From Gammaproteobacteria bacterium HGW-Gammaproteobacteria-13 (GTDB lineage Bacteria > Pseudomonadota > Gammaproteobacteria > Pseudomonadales > Pseudomonadaceae), in assembly GCA_002840155.1 (NCBI GenBank), contig PGZH01000006.1, positions 186,001 to 250,000 of the forward strand: a stretch of 64,000 nucleotides of DNA, given 5' to 3'. Position numbers and translations under genes: made by a program. Below are positions 34,848 to 43,938 of this stretch, one piece after another; the first letter of the stretch is position 1, and every line of letters begins with the position of its first letter. Below the pieces are notes generated by a model, which saw only the letters and a program-made list of their open reading frames with translations, was not told the origin of the DNA and ran no database searches.

Positions 34848-36218
34848 CTATTCGGCGCTCGGCCGACGCAACAGGCTGACCGCCATCAGTGCCAATAAGC
34901 CTACCCCAAGTAGCAGCACCAGCCACAAGCCCCAGCGTTTCCAGTCGCTTTCAGCAGCTGCGGCCTGCTCTTGCTGCACCAGATTTTCAGCCTGCAACTG
35001 CGCCTCAGCTATGCCCAGCTGCTGCAGCCGCTGTGGCTGATAACCCGGAATCAAGGTGGTCAGCGGCAAAGCCGCCGACTGCGCTCCCGCTCGCCCCAGT
35101 GCCAGCCGATAGGGCGGGCTGCCACGCTGAAGGAACACCAGCTGGGTGGCACGCACCGCCACCTTGATCTGCGGTGGCTCGACGCCCAGACCGCCGCCGC
35201 GCTCGTCCACCTGCAGGCGCAGCTGCTGCACCGCCCAACCCGGCAACGGCAATTCGTCCTGACGGATTTCCACGCCATTTTCCGGCAGCCGATAAAGCAG
35301 ACCCTGCGCCAGCGATTGCCAAGCGCCCTTGGCTTCACTGCGACCACTGACACGAATCGGCGCCAGGCTATTGGCCTGACTGAGTTCGACGTGCAAGCGC
35401 TCCAACGGCAAGGCCAGGGGCAGCTGCCACTGATATTCGCCATCCGGGCTGCGCGTCGCGGCCAGCGGCTGCGACCACACCAGCGGCGCCGGCATGCTGT
35501 CACTGCGCTGGCTGCGCAAGCTGGCAGCGGTCAGTTGCGGCGCCTGCTGCGGGCTTTGCCAGAGCAGACGCAGGTAGCGCGCCTTGCTGCCCGGCAGTTC
35601 GATCTGCCGTTGCTCGACACGCTCACCATCGAACGACAGACGCGCCAACTGGCCGCTGCCCCAGGAACGCCAGCTTTGCAGATCATCACTGGCCTCGATG
35701 CTGAAGCGTTGAAAACCGTCCTGGCCGCCGCTCCAGTCCAGCTGCAGGCGCACCAGCGGCTCATCCAATGCGCTGGCATCCAGCAGCCAACCACGCAGCA
35801 GCGCCGGCTTGGCGGCTGCATCCGGCTCATCAAGTAGTTCGATCAAGGTACCGCTAGTGCTGCGCTGTACCCGCAGGCTCGGCGTAGCGCTGCTATCGCC
35901 CTGCTCGGCGTACAGCGGAAACCACTTCACCGCCTGCTCCTGCTGGCTGTCGCGCGACTCGCCCTGCCCTGCCACCAGGGCATAAGCCAGCGCCTGACCT
36001 TCGGCGTTAAACACCCGCAGATCACGCAAATCGCCATAGCGCGCGGCAAAATGCAGCGCCATCGGCACATCCAGGCGATACCAGGGGCCGTCGCCACTAA
36101 GACTCAGCGGTAATTGCACCGCATAGTCGCCCGGCTGCTCCTGTGCCAGGACTGACGCGCTGCACAGCAGGCCGAGAAACGCAGCGCAGCATGCGCCAGG
36201 GATAAAACGACTGATCAT
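34848..36218 (-). CDS. DUF3999 family membrane-anchored protein
   Basis: This 456-residue protein has a signal peptide (AAFLGLLCSASVLAQ), a large periplasmic beta-rich part with repeated sandwich-like segments (QLPLSLSGDGPWYRLDVP, LLRGWLLDASALDEPLVRLQLDWSG), and one C-terminal membrane helix (RWGLWLVLLLGVGLLALMAVSLL). This is the DUF3999 layout. Its role is unknown. The start overlaps the stop of the DUF2339 gene by four bases, and these two families are usual partners, so the proteins likely act as a complex. Confidence 0.85.
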   Translation of the reverse strand: MISRFIPGACCAAFLGLLCSASVLAQEQPGDYAVQLPLSLSGDGPWYRLDVPMALHFAARYGDLRDLRVFNAEGQALAYALVAGQGESRDSQQEQAVKWFPLYAEQGDSSATPSLRVQRSTSGTLIELLDEPDAAAKPALLRGWLLDASALDEPLVRLQLDWSGGQDGFQRFSIEASDDLQSWRSWGSGQLARLSFDGERVEQRQIELPGSKARYLRLLWQSPQQAPQLTAASLRSQRSDSMPAPLVWSQPLAATRSPDGEYQWQLPLALPLERLHVELSQANSLAPIRVSGRSEAKGAWQSLAQGLLYRLPENGVEIRQDELPLPGWAVQQLRLQVDERGGGLGVEPPQIKVAVRATQLVFLQRGSPPYRLALGRAGAQSAALPLTTLIPGYQPQRLQQLGIAEAQLQAENLVQQEQAAAAESDWKRWGLWLVLLLGVGLLALMAVSLLRRPSAE

Positions 36219-39200
36219 GCTTGCTCCTGCGGCTGATCCGCATCCGCCTTGCGTGCCGGCAAGGGGGCGAAATAGCCCACCACCAACAGCAACACACCCA
36301 CACCAATAAACGACACGATGCGCTCCAGGCCACCGCGATTACCCAGTTCGACAAAGAACAGCTTGGCCACCACCAGCGCGATCAACGCCGCACCGATCAG
36401 CCACAGCTCGCGCCGACCACGGCGGTTGCCGAGGACCATCAGCGGTAGAGCGATCAGCGTCCAGACAATCGACAAGCCGGCCTGCACCAGCATCGAATCG
36501 AGCAGCGCATCCAGCTGATAAGGCACGCCCCCCCAGTGATGGGCGCTGCGCATGACCATCGCTGTCAGCAACGCGAAGAGCGAAGCCCCCGCCACGGCCT
36601 GAGTCAGCCACTGACTGCGTACGCTATCCACACCCAGCTCGGCCAAACCCATACGCGCCCAGGCGAACACTGCGCCAAGAGCAAACAGCAAACCCAGCTC
36701 CAGTGGGTTGAGCAGCGGCAGGTAGGCCAGCGGCTCGGCATCCCCGGCGCTGGCGACGTTGGCCAGCCAGAACCAGCCGAGCATCAGCAGCGCCAACGGC
36801 GCCGCCGCCAGCAAACGGTACTCCCGTGGATATGCGACCAGCGGCCAAGGCCAGCGACGCGGCAATGCCATCAGCCAGAGGTAGGCACTTGGCAGCAGCG
36901 CCCAGCCCAGCCAGCGCCAGGCGTTGTAATGCTCCGACAGGGCCAACAGCAGGTAGCGCAGCTCCAGCGCCAGCACGCCCAGCAGCAACCAGCAGCCGAG
37001 CACATGGGCGGCGCTCAGCGCCCCTGCCGGTAACTGCGCCGCCAAGCGCCGCAGCGCCCAGAAGTGCACGGCAAACAACAGAGTCCAGACCAGCCAGCCG
37101 AACTGCGCCGCCGGGTGGTATTGCAGGTGCCAGGCGTGCAGCAGCACCACGCCGGCCAGCGGTGTCAGCAGGCAGCACAGTAGCGCCAGCTCGGCCCAGC
37201 GTGTACGCGGCGCAAGGAATGCCGCCAAGGCCAAACTGGCCGCCAGCACCGCGAGCAAAGCACTGGCCTGCCATTCCGGCGCAACAAAGCGCAGCACTTC
37301 ACTGCTTAGCGCCAGCGCCCACCAGGCCGCGCCCCACACCAGCAGCAGTTGCGCCAGGCCCAGCAAACTGAAATTACCCAGAGCGCTGGGCGCTTCGCGA
37401 CGCGCCAACTGTTGCAAACGCCAGGCGCCGACCAAGGCGGCCGCACCGAGCACCAGCGGCGTCCAGAAATCCATATGCGCCAGCGGGCGAATGCCCTCGG
37501 CCGACAGCTGCCCAAACAGCAGCGGGCTGACCGCAAGGAACACCAGCCCTGCCAGCACCTGCAACAGCAGACCGAAGATAAAGCTGGCGCGCTGCTGCAA
37601 GTGCAGGCTGAGCCAGATAATCAACAGCCCGCTGCCGCCCCATACCGCACTGGCCGTGGCCCAGGGCAGGACGAACAGCACTGCCAGGTTGAGGAACACC
37701 AGCCCCACCAACAGCACCACGGACAGCCCGCGCAGCAGGCGACGGTCGTTACCCACCTGCGGATCACGCGCCGCCAGCAACATGCCGGCGATCAGGCCGA
37801 ATCCGATCAGGGACGAGGTCAGCAAGCCCTGCCAGCCGGCAGAGAAGCCGCCCATGCCGGTGGCCGCATTGCCAGCCATGTCCAGCATAAACACCACCCC
37901 GCCAAGCAACTGCACAGCAAAGGCGCTGAACAGAAAGCTGCGCGCCTGAATACGCAAACCCAGCCACAGGGTCAGCAAGCCGGCCAACGCCCAGCTGATC
38001 GCCGTGCCCTGTGCGGCAAACAGCAGTGGCGCAATCAGATAGAGGAACGCCAGTCCGGCACAGGCCAGCAGCGGCAGCCCACGCACCTCCCAGCTGCTGG
38101 CGTGCTCCGTGTTCTGGCGCAACTGCCAGTAGCTGAACAGCAAGGCCACGCCAAGCATCAGCGCGCCCAGTGGCGCGCCGTCCAGCAGGGTCAATTCGCC
38201 GCCGCGCAAGCCGATAACGAACGCCAGCGCCGCGCCCACCTGCAGGAGCAGGGCAAACGCTCGCGCCAGGCTGCGCTGCTGTCGCAAACCGAGCCAGAAA
38301 ATACCCGCACCTTCCACCGCCCAGGCGGCCGAGGTCCAGCGCGCATCCAGGCCTAACGGAATCGCCAGGCTGGCAAACACCACACCCAGTGCCAGGCAGG
38401 TTTCCACCAGCAACACGGCGCGATCACCAGTGCGGCCAACCAGCAGCCGCGCCAGCACTAGGTAGAACAAGCCCAGCGCCAGCGCACTGAAGGCTGCGGC
38501 AAACTCGATGTGTTGCACCAGCGCAAACTGCAGACCAAAGCCCACCAGCGGCGGACCGAACAGCACGGTGGCGTCGATGTAGTCGCCCTTGCGCGCCGCC
38601 CAGCGCAGCAGTGCATCGCGATCCTCGGGCGCATCCAGAGCCTCACGCAGCTTGCGCCGGGCAAACAGCAGACCGATGGCCACATACATCAGGAAGAACA
38701 GAATCAGGAACGGTTCGGTGCTCCAGAGCAGCTCCGGCGTGTAGGAGCGGATGCCCCAGGCGAAGCCGATGCCGAAGGTGCCGACAAAACCGATCAGGTT
38801 GAGCAGCCGCCAGGCCTTGAACCAGGCGATGGCAAAGATCCCGGCATTGAGCAGGGCGAAATAGCTGAACAGCGCCACATGATTGCCGCTGCCCGTGCTG
38901 GTCAGAATCGGCGCGGCGAAACCGCCCAGAGCTGCCGCAGCGGCCAGCCCCAGGGCATTCTGTTGTACCGCGAGAATCGCCGAGAACAGCGTGACCAGCA
39001 CCAGCAGGCCCAGCGCCATTCCGGGGTCGAGCAGCGGATGCAGGCGCATCGCGGCGAACACCGTCAGGTAGAGCACGGCGATCCCTGTGCCTTGCAGCAT
39101 CAAGGCATAGTTCGGGTTACGCAGGCGCAGCCACCAACCCAGGCCCAGCAAGGCCACCGCACTGGCGGCGACACTGGCGTAGCGAAACTCCACCGGCACC

Positions 39201-39805
39201 ACCACACCTTCGGTGGCGTAGCGCAGCAGGAAGGCCAGACCGAGAAACAGCAGCACCACGCCGACACGCAACACCGTATTGCCACCCAGCAGCCAGTTCT
39301 GGGCGAGGTCGATGGCCCGCTCAATCGGCGAAGGCTGACGCGGCTCTGGCGGTTTTTTCGGCGTTGCAGGGCGCGGCGTTACCGGCTCAGCCACTGGCGG
39401 CTCGGCGGCCTGCAGGGCCGCAGCAGGTGCTGGCTCGGACTCAGGCAGGACAAAGTCTAGGGTCCAGTCCAGCTCGGGTTCGGCCGCCTGGGCAGTGACA
39501 ATGGGCTCAGGTGCGGGCTCGGCAACGGAGCTGAGCGGTTCCGCCACAGGCGGCGCTTCAGCGGCAGGCGTGGCGCCCTGCTCCAACTTGAGCAAACGCT
39601 CATACAGCGCCGCAGTACCCTGCTCGAAGCGCTGAGAAAAAGCCTTGAGCTGCGCCGTTAGCGCGGCATTCTCGCGCTCCAGACCATGCAGCTTGAGCGC
39701 CTGACCAAGGCCCAGGCCCATTAATGCACCCAGCAGCGAAGCCGTCAGCGTCTCATCCGCCAAGGCCCCGAGCACCAAGCCCACCAGCATGAAAATCCAT
39801 TGCAT
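36215..39805 (-). CDS. DUF2339 giant multispanning membrane protein
   Basis: This 1196-residue protein starts with two short hydrophobic stretches and a coiled coil (LERENAALTAQLKAFSQRFEQG), then a Pro/Ala/Glu-rich linker (about 70-160), and then around thirty membrane helices to the C-terminus. This matches DUF2339. No enzymatic motif is seen. Coupled to the DUF3999 gene. The family is widespread in Pseudomonas without known function; an envelope role is inferred from topology. Several long open frames on the opposite strand are shadows of its high GC content. Confidence 0.85.
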   Translation of the reverse strand: MQWIFMLVGLVLGALADETLTASLLGALMGLGLGQALKLHGLERENAALTAQLKAFSQRFEQGTAALYERLLKLEQGATPAAEAPPVAEPLSSVAEPAPEPIVTAQAAEPELDWTLDFVLPESEPAPAAALQAAEPPVAEPVTPRPATPKKPPEPRQPSPIERAIDLAQNWLLGGNTVLRVGVVLLFLGLAFLLRYATEGVVVPVEFRYASVAASAVALLGLGWWLRLRNPNYALMLQGTGIAVLYLTVFAAMRLHPLLDPGMALGLLVLVTLFSAILAVQQNALGLAAAAALGGFAAPILTSTGSGNHVALFSYFALLNAGIFAIAWFKAWRLLNLIGFVGTFGIGFAWGIRSYTPELLWSTEPFLILFFLMYVAIGLLFARRKLREALDAPEDRDALLRWAARKGDYIDATVLFGPPLVGFGLQFALVQHIEFAAAFSALALGLFYLVLARLLVGRTGDRAVLLVETCLALGVVFASLAIPLGLDARWTSAAWAVEGAGIFWLGLRQQRSLARAFALLLQVGAALAFVIGLRGGELTLLDGAPLGALMLGVALLFSYWQLRQNTEHASSWEVRGLPLLACAGLAFLYLIAPLLFAAQGTAISWALAGLLTLWLGLRIQARSFLFSAFAVQLLGGVVFMLDMAGNAATGMGGFSAGWQGLLTSSLIGFGLIAGMLLAARDPQVGNDRRLLRGLSVVLLVGLVFLNLAVLFVLPWATASAVWGGSGLLIIWLSLHLQQRASFIFGLLLQVLAGLVFLAVSPLLFGQLSAEGIRPLAHMDFWTPLVLGAAALVGAWRLQQLARREAPSALGNFSLLGLAQLLLVWGAAWWALALSSEVLRFVAPEWQASALLAVLAASLALAAFLAPRTRWAELALLCCLLTPLAGVVLLHAWHLQYHPAAQFGWLVWTLLFAVHFWALRRLAAQLPAGALSAAHVLGCWLLLGVLALELRYLLLALSEHYNAWRWLGWALLPSAYLWLMALPRRWPWPLVAYPREYRLLAAAPLALLMLGWFWLANVASAGDAEPLAYLPLLNPLELGLLFALGAVFAWARMGLAELGVDSVRSQWLTQAVAGASLFALLTAMVMRSAHHWGGVPYQLDALLDSMLVQAGLSIVWTLIALPLMVLGNRRGRRELWLIGAALIALVVAKLFFVELGNRGGLERIVSFIGVGVLLLVVGYFAPLPARKADADQPQEQA

Positions 39806-39934
39806 GCAGCGCGTTCCTATTCAGCTAAACCCGAACATCCTGTTGCCCGGCCAGCGGCGCAAACTGCGCAGCAGTATAGGAGCCCGACCGGTGCATACCC
39901 AGAGAGACGAATGCCGCACGCATCACAGCACAGC

Positions 39935-40024
39935 AAAAAATGGCAGGAGCCATTTTTAACGTTGCGCAGCAACGGCCCGAAGGGTGTCTGCCATGGACGG
40001 CAGACATAAAGAATTGCCCCGGCC
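39935..40024. repeat. Dispersed copy of the three-hairpin repeat
   Basis: AAAAAATGGCAGGAGCCATTTTT, the CGTTGCGCAGCAACG hairpin, GGCCCGAAGGGT and GTCTGCCATGGACGGCAGAC follow in the same order as in the tandem copies at 10591-10764, and then a partial next unit (AAGAATTGCCCC). Base changes keep every stem paired (TGGC/GCCA here, TTGC/GCAA there). It fills most of the 305-bp gap between the DUF2339 gene and the ykgJ-like gene. Confidence 0.72.
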
Positions 40025-40110
40025 ACAACCGCACAAACCATGACCAGCCGGCAGATAGTCATTCACAAACGCCGCAAGGCCGCTATCATCGCGCGCCGCA
40101 TAACTGATGC

Positions 40111-40518
40111 ATGCCTGCGCTGATGAAAAACAACCTGATTGCCGCCGCCGAACTTGATCGCCTGGAAACCTGGGCCAAATACACCGCTGATATGTGCCAC
40201 AGCTGCATGTCCAGCTGCTGCACGCTGCCGGTCGAAGCGCGCCTGAATGACCTGATCCGCATCGGCGTGGTTGATGAGTTCGAACGCAGCGAGCCGCTGA
40301 AGAACATCGCCAAGCGCCTGCAGAAAGACGGCATCGTCGAACGCTTCCATCAGAAGTCGGGCATCTTCACCTTGACCCGCATGAGCAACAACGACTGCTA
40401 CTACCTCGACCGTAAAACTCGCCTGTGCACCATCTACGAAAAGCGCCCGGATACCTGCCGCAACCACCCGAAGATCGGCCCACGCCCAGGCTATTGCGCG
40501 TACAAGCCAAAGAGCTAA
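40111..40518 (+). CDS. YkgJ-family cysteine cluster protein
   Basis: This 135-residue cytoplasmic protein carries the Cys pattern of the YkgJ (zinc- or iron-chelating) family: CHSCMSSCCTLP near residue 30, then CYYLDRKTRLCTIYEKRPDTCRNHP and a final GYCAYKP. The cluster may hold an iron-sulfur centre or zinc; function is unknown. It stands alone between the leftward DUF2339 gene and the alginate operon. Confidence 0.87.
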   Translation: MPALMKNNLIAAAELDRLETWAKYTADMCHSCMSSCCTLPVEARLNDLIRIGVVDEFERSEPLKNIAKRLQKDGIVERFHQKSGIFTLTRMSNNDCYYLDRKTRLCTIYEKRPDTCRNHPKIGPRPGYCAYKPKS

Positions 40519-40643
40519 CCCCCTTCTAACTGCCGGGCGCAACAGCTGTTGACGCTCGCGCCCCTGCACGCCCTCCCAAACCACGCCCCGGCCAATTTAA
40601 GCGCCGCGACCTCCGCGCAGCACCACAAAGTGCGAGAAACGCA

Positions 40644-40672
40644 CAACTTCCGCGCAAAGCAAATCCGCAATG
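40644..40672 (+). promoter_or_regulatory. Possible AlgU (sigma-22) promoter of algD, weak
   Basis: CAACTTCCGCGCAAAGCAAATCC resembles the P. aeruginosa algD promoter region (GAACTTCC followed by an A-rich spacer and ATCC) and lies at a similar distance from algD. The gap between the two elements is shorter than the 16-17 bases expected, so this is only a candidate. Confidence 0.3.
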
Positions 40673-40900
40673 AAATATAACCGTGCATAAACAGCGTTAT
40701 TTTTATGGCGCCATAAATTTAGCACTTATATTGGCAACTATTTTTTGGCGCCTTAAAACTATCTAATTATAAGTTATTGTTTTTAAACAATAAAATTACA
40801 TGATATGGGCGCAGTTAAAAATAACAGCAAATTGGTTCATGTTTTGCTTGAAGAGCAAAAACAGCCAACTTAGTATCCGCGCCAATTCAGCTGCCGCCAC

Positions 40901-40930
40901 TTCTTAATCGCAGTTAGTCACGATTAAGAA
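40901..40930. repeat. Inverted repeat in the algD leader
   Basis: A perfect 10-bp stem TTCTTAATCG/CGATTAAGAA with a 10-base loop ends 76 bases before algD. It could be an operator for a dimeric regulator or a leader hairpin. Confidence 0.6.
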
Positions 40931-41006
40931 ATGTTCCCGGCGTACTAATGAATATGGAAGTTGGCATCGCGTTAAGCCGACTGTTCACTAATTGAGAGAG
41001 GGATCT

Positions 41007-42317
41007 ATGAGAATCAGTATTTTCGGATTGGGCTACGTAGGCGCTGTCTGTGCAGGCTGTTTGTCGGCGCGCGGACATGAAGTCATCGGGGTCGATGTAT
41101 CACAACCGAAGATTGACCTGATCAATCAAGGCAAATCCCCCATCGTTGAACCCGGCCTTGCCGAGCTGCTCGAAGCCGGCGTCAATTCTGGCCTGCTGCG
41201 CGGCACGACCGACGTCGGCGCAGCGGTGCTGGCCAGTGAGCTGTCCTTTATTGCCGTAGGCACGCCAAGTAAGCGCAATGGCGATCTCGACCTTGGCTAT
41301 ATGGAATCCGTGTGCAAACAGATCGGCGAAGCGCTGCGCGACAAGCAGGACCGCCACACCGTCGTGGTACGTAGTACCGTTCTGCCGGGTACCGTCAACA
41401 ATGTCGTCATTCCCCTGATCGAAGCAGCTTCAGGCAAGAAGGCTGGCATCGACTTTGGTGTGGCCACCAACCCTGAGTTTCTTCGCGAAAGCACGGCAAT
41501 CAAGGACTACGACTTTCCGGCCATGACCGTTATCGGTGAACTGGACGAGCAGTCCGGCGACCTGCTGCAAGAACTCTACAGTGAGCTGGATGCACCGATC
41601 ATCCGCAAGTCGATCGAAGTCGCGGAAATGATCAAGTACACCTGCAACGTCTGGCATGCAACCAAGGTCAGCTTCGCTAACGAAATCGGCAATATCGCCA
41701 AGGCATGCGGCGTCGATGGTCGTGAAGTAATGGATGTGGTGTGCCAGGATCACAAGCTCAACCTGTCGCGCTACTACCTGCGCCCAGGCTACGCATTTGG
41801 CGGCTCCTGCCTGCCCAAGGACGTACGCGCCCTGACTTACCGCGCAGGGCAGATGGACGTCGAACACCCGCTGCTGGCATCCATCATGCCGAGCAACCGC
41901 GCCCAGGTGCAGCGCGCCTATGACATGGTTTCCAGTTACGACAAACGCAAGATCGGTCTGCTCGGCTTGAGCTTCAAGGCCGGCACTGATGACCTGCGCG
42001 AAAGTCCGCTGGTTGAACTGGCCGAGATGCTGATCGGCAAGGGCTACGAGCTGCGGATTTTCGACAGCAACGTCGAATACGCGCGGGTCTTCGGGGCGAA
42101 CAAGGAATACATCGAGTCGAAGATCCCTCACGTTTCCTCGCTGCTGTGCAAAGAGCTTGATGAGGTGGTATCGGCATCTGACGTGCTGATCATCGGCAAC
42201 GGCGATGCACGCTTCGCGCAAGTGCTGCAGAACGTCGGTGAGGATAAACAGATCCTCGACCTGGTCGGCTTTATGGAACACACCACCAGCGCGACCAAGG
42301 AAGGCATCTGCTGGTAA
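41007..42317 (+). CDS. algD: AlgD, GDP-mannose 6-dehydrogenase
   Basis: This 436-residue enzyme oxidises GDP-mannose twice to GDP-mannuronate, the committed step of alginate synthesis. It shows the NAD motif IFGLGYVGAVCAGCL at the N-terminus, VATNPEFLRES, the catalytic Cys in AFGGSCLPKDVRAL, and GLSFKAGTDDLRESP. GAGAGAGGG stands before ATG 41007. It is first in the alginate operon, as always, but the next gene is algA rather than alg8. Identity to Pseudomonas AlgD is visibly high over its whole length. Confidence 0.97.
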   Translation: MRISIFGLGYVGAVCAGCLSARGHEVIGVDVSQPKIDLINQGKSPIVEPGLAELLEAGVNSGLLRGTTDVGAAVLASELSFIAVGTPSKRNGDLDLGYMESVCKQIGEALRDKQDRHTVVVRSTVLPGTVNNVVIPLIEAASGKKAGIDFGVATNPEFLRESTAIKDYDFPAMTVIGELDEQSGDLLQELYSELDAPIIRKSIEVAEMIKYTCNVWHATKVSFANEIGNIAKACGVDGREVMDVVCQDHKLNLSRYYLRPGYAFGGSCLPKDVRALTYRAGQMDVEHPLLASIMPSNRAQVQRAYDMVSSYDKRKIGLLGLSFKAGTDDLRESPLVELAEMLIGKGYELRIFDSNVEYARVFGANKEYIESKIPHVSSLLCKELDEVVSASDVLIIGNGDARFAQVLQNVGEDKQILDLVGFMEHTTSATKEGICW

Positions 42318-42339
42318 ACCAACAATCAACAACAGTAAA

Positions 42340-42363
42340 GGCGGCACCGCTAAAGGTGCCGCC
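42340..42363 (+). other. Intercistronic hairpin between algD and algA
   Basis: A perfect 9-bp stem GGCGGCACC/GGTGCCGCC with loop GCTAAA lies 22 bases after the algD stop; no T-tract follows. It could protect the algD mRNA end, attenuate reading into algA, or mark a junction where algA was inserted. Confidence 0.5.
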
Positions 42364-42434
42364 AGCTCGACTGCGGCGCATTGCCAATGCTACTGCCTTC
42401 ACGATCTGAATCGATGGTTACAAGGAGTGACAAC

Positions 42435-43862
42435 ATGATTCCTCTGATTTTATCCGGCGGCAGCGGATCCCGGCTCTGGCCGCTCTCGCGCAAACTCTAC
42501 CCCAAGCAGTTCCTGGCCCTGACTGGCAGCGCCACGATGTTCCAGCAAACCCTCAAGCGCCTGGCGCTTGAGGGCATGGGCAAACCCATCGTGGTATGCA
42601 ATGAAGAGCATCGCTTTATTGTCAGCGAGCAACTCGCTGCCATCGACTGCAAGGCCCAAAGCATTCTGCTCGAACCTTTCGGTCGCAATACTGCGCCGGC
42701 CGTGGCGATTGCCGCGATGCACCTGCTCGCCGAAGGTCGAGACGAGTTGCTACTGGTTTTGCCGGCTGACCATGTGATCGACGACCTGCAGGTTTTCCAT
42801 ACGGCGCTCGGCGTGGCCCGTAAAGCAGCAGAGCAAGGCGAGATGGTGCTGTTTGGCGTGCCGGCCGAGCGCGCAGAAACAGGCTATGGCTACATCAAAA
42901 CCGGCGGGGTAAAAAGCGGGCTGGCTGCCGGTGTTTTGCAGGTTGAGCAGTTTGTCGAAAAACCTGACCTGGCCACCGCCAGCGCGTTTGTCGCACAGGG
43001 CGACTACTTCTGGAACAGCGGCATGTTCCTGTTCCGCTGCAGCCGCTACCTGGAAGAGCTGCAACGCCACGACCCCGACATCTATGACACCTGCCAACTG
43101 GCCCTGAGTCGCAGCAAGACTGACCTGGAGTTCATTCGTATCGACCCGGGCTCTTTTGAATGCTGCCCGGATAACTCCATCGACTACGCCGTGATGGAAA
43201 AAACTGATCGCGCCTGCGTGGTGCCGCTCGCCGCTGGCTGGAACGATGTCGGCTCCTGGTCGGCGCTGTGGGACGTTCAGGACAAAGACAGCAACGGCAA
43301 CAGTCACGCCGGCGACGTGGTGATGCATGACAGCCACAACTGCCTGGTGCATAGCCAGAGCAAGCTGGTAACCCTGGTCGGTCTGGATGACGTGGTGGTG
43401 GTGGAAACCAAGGATGCCGTCATGGTTGCGCACAAGGATCGCGTGCAGGACGTCAAACAGCTGGTCAACACCCTGACCGCCCAGGGTCGTACGGAAGCGC
43501 AGAATCATTGCCAGGTCTATCGCCCGTGGGGCAGCTACGACTCCATCGACAGCGGCAACCGTTTTCAGGTCAAACGCATCGTCGTCAAACCAGGCGCCAG
43601 CCTGTCATTGCAGAAGCATCACCACCGGGCCGAGCACTGGATTGTGGTATCGGGAACGGCGCGGGTGACCTGCGACGAGAAGTCATTTCTGCTCTGGGAA
43701 AACCAGTCGACCTACATCCCCATCGCCGCCATTCACCGCCTGTCCAACCCCGGCAAGATTCCTCTGGAAATCATCGAGGTGCAGTCGGGCAGCTACCTGG
43801 GTGAGGACGACATCGAGCGCTTCGAAGACGTCTACGGCCGAACAGACACCACGGTCAACTAA
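42435..43862 (+). CDS. algA: AlgA, mannose-1-phosphate guanylyltransferase / mannose-6-phosphate isomerase
   Basis: This 475-residue bifunctional enzyme supplies GDP-mannose. The N-terminal nucleotidyltransferase part has ILSGGSGSRLWPLSRKLYPKQ, LLEPFGRNTAPA, FVEKPD and WNSGMFLF. The C-terminal type II isomerase cupin (about 350-470) has the metal-site pattern KPGASLSLQKHHHRAEHW and IHRLSNPG. ATG 42435 has AAGGAG before it. In other Pseudomonas algA is the last gene of the alginate operon; here it is second, between algD and alg8. A PslB-like paralogue is possible, but operon membership favours AlgA. Confidence 0.93.
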   Translation: MIPLILSGGSGSRLWPLSRKLYPKQFLALTGSATMFQQTLKRLALEGMGKPIVVCNEEHRFIVSEQLAAIDCKAQSILLEPFGRNTAPAVAIAAMHLLAEGRDELLLVLPADHVIDDLQVFHTALGVARKAAEQGEMVLFGVPAERAETGYGYIKTGGVKSGLAAGVLQVEQFVEKPDLATASAFVAQGDYFWNSGMFLFRCSRYLEELQRHDPDIYDTCQLALSRSKTDLEFIRIDPGSFECCPDNSIDYAVMEKTDRACVVPLAAGWNDVGSWSALWDVQDKDSNGNSHAGDVVMHDSHNCLVHSQSKLVTLVGLDDVVVVETKDAVMVAHKDRVQDVKQLVNTLTAQGRTEAQNHCQVYRPWGSYDSIDSGNRFQVKRIVVKPGASLSLQKHHHRAEHWIVVSGTARVTCDEKSFLLWENQSTYIPIAAIHRLSNPGKIPLEIIEVQSGSYLGEDDIERFEDVYGRTDTTVN

Positions 43863-43938
43863 ATCAAGGCCCTGTTCCGGGGCCGCATGGCACAACGCCT
43901 CGCGGTAGAGAACGGCTTCAATGGAGGAAGCATGACGC

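Larger units (their letters stand above)
40519..41006 (+). promoter_or_regulatory. Long AT-rich leader and promoter region of the alginate operon
   Basis: This 488-bp gene-free stretch turns AT-rich from about 40660 to 40880, unlike its surroundings. It holds a perfect 16-bp palindrome TTTATGGCGCCATAAA (40702-40717), a second GGCGCC site near 40747, an inverted repeat TTATTGTTT/AAACAATAA (40774-40793) and a hairpin TTCTTAATCG/CGATTAAGAA with a 10-base loop (40901-40930). CAACTTCC at 40644-40651 resembles the AlgU -35 (GAACTT), but no -10 at the right spacing is found. In P. aeruginosa the algD transcript also begins some 370 bases before the start codon and AT-rich sites bind several regulators. 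Confidence 0.6.

Noticed and set aside
37349..39460. Two plus-strand open frames of more than 300 codons
   Set aside because: They mirror the DUF2339 gene; Gln/Arg-rich composition is typical of antisense to Leu/Ala-rich membrane genes.
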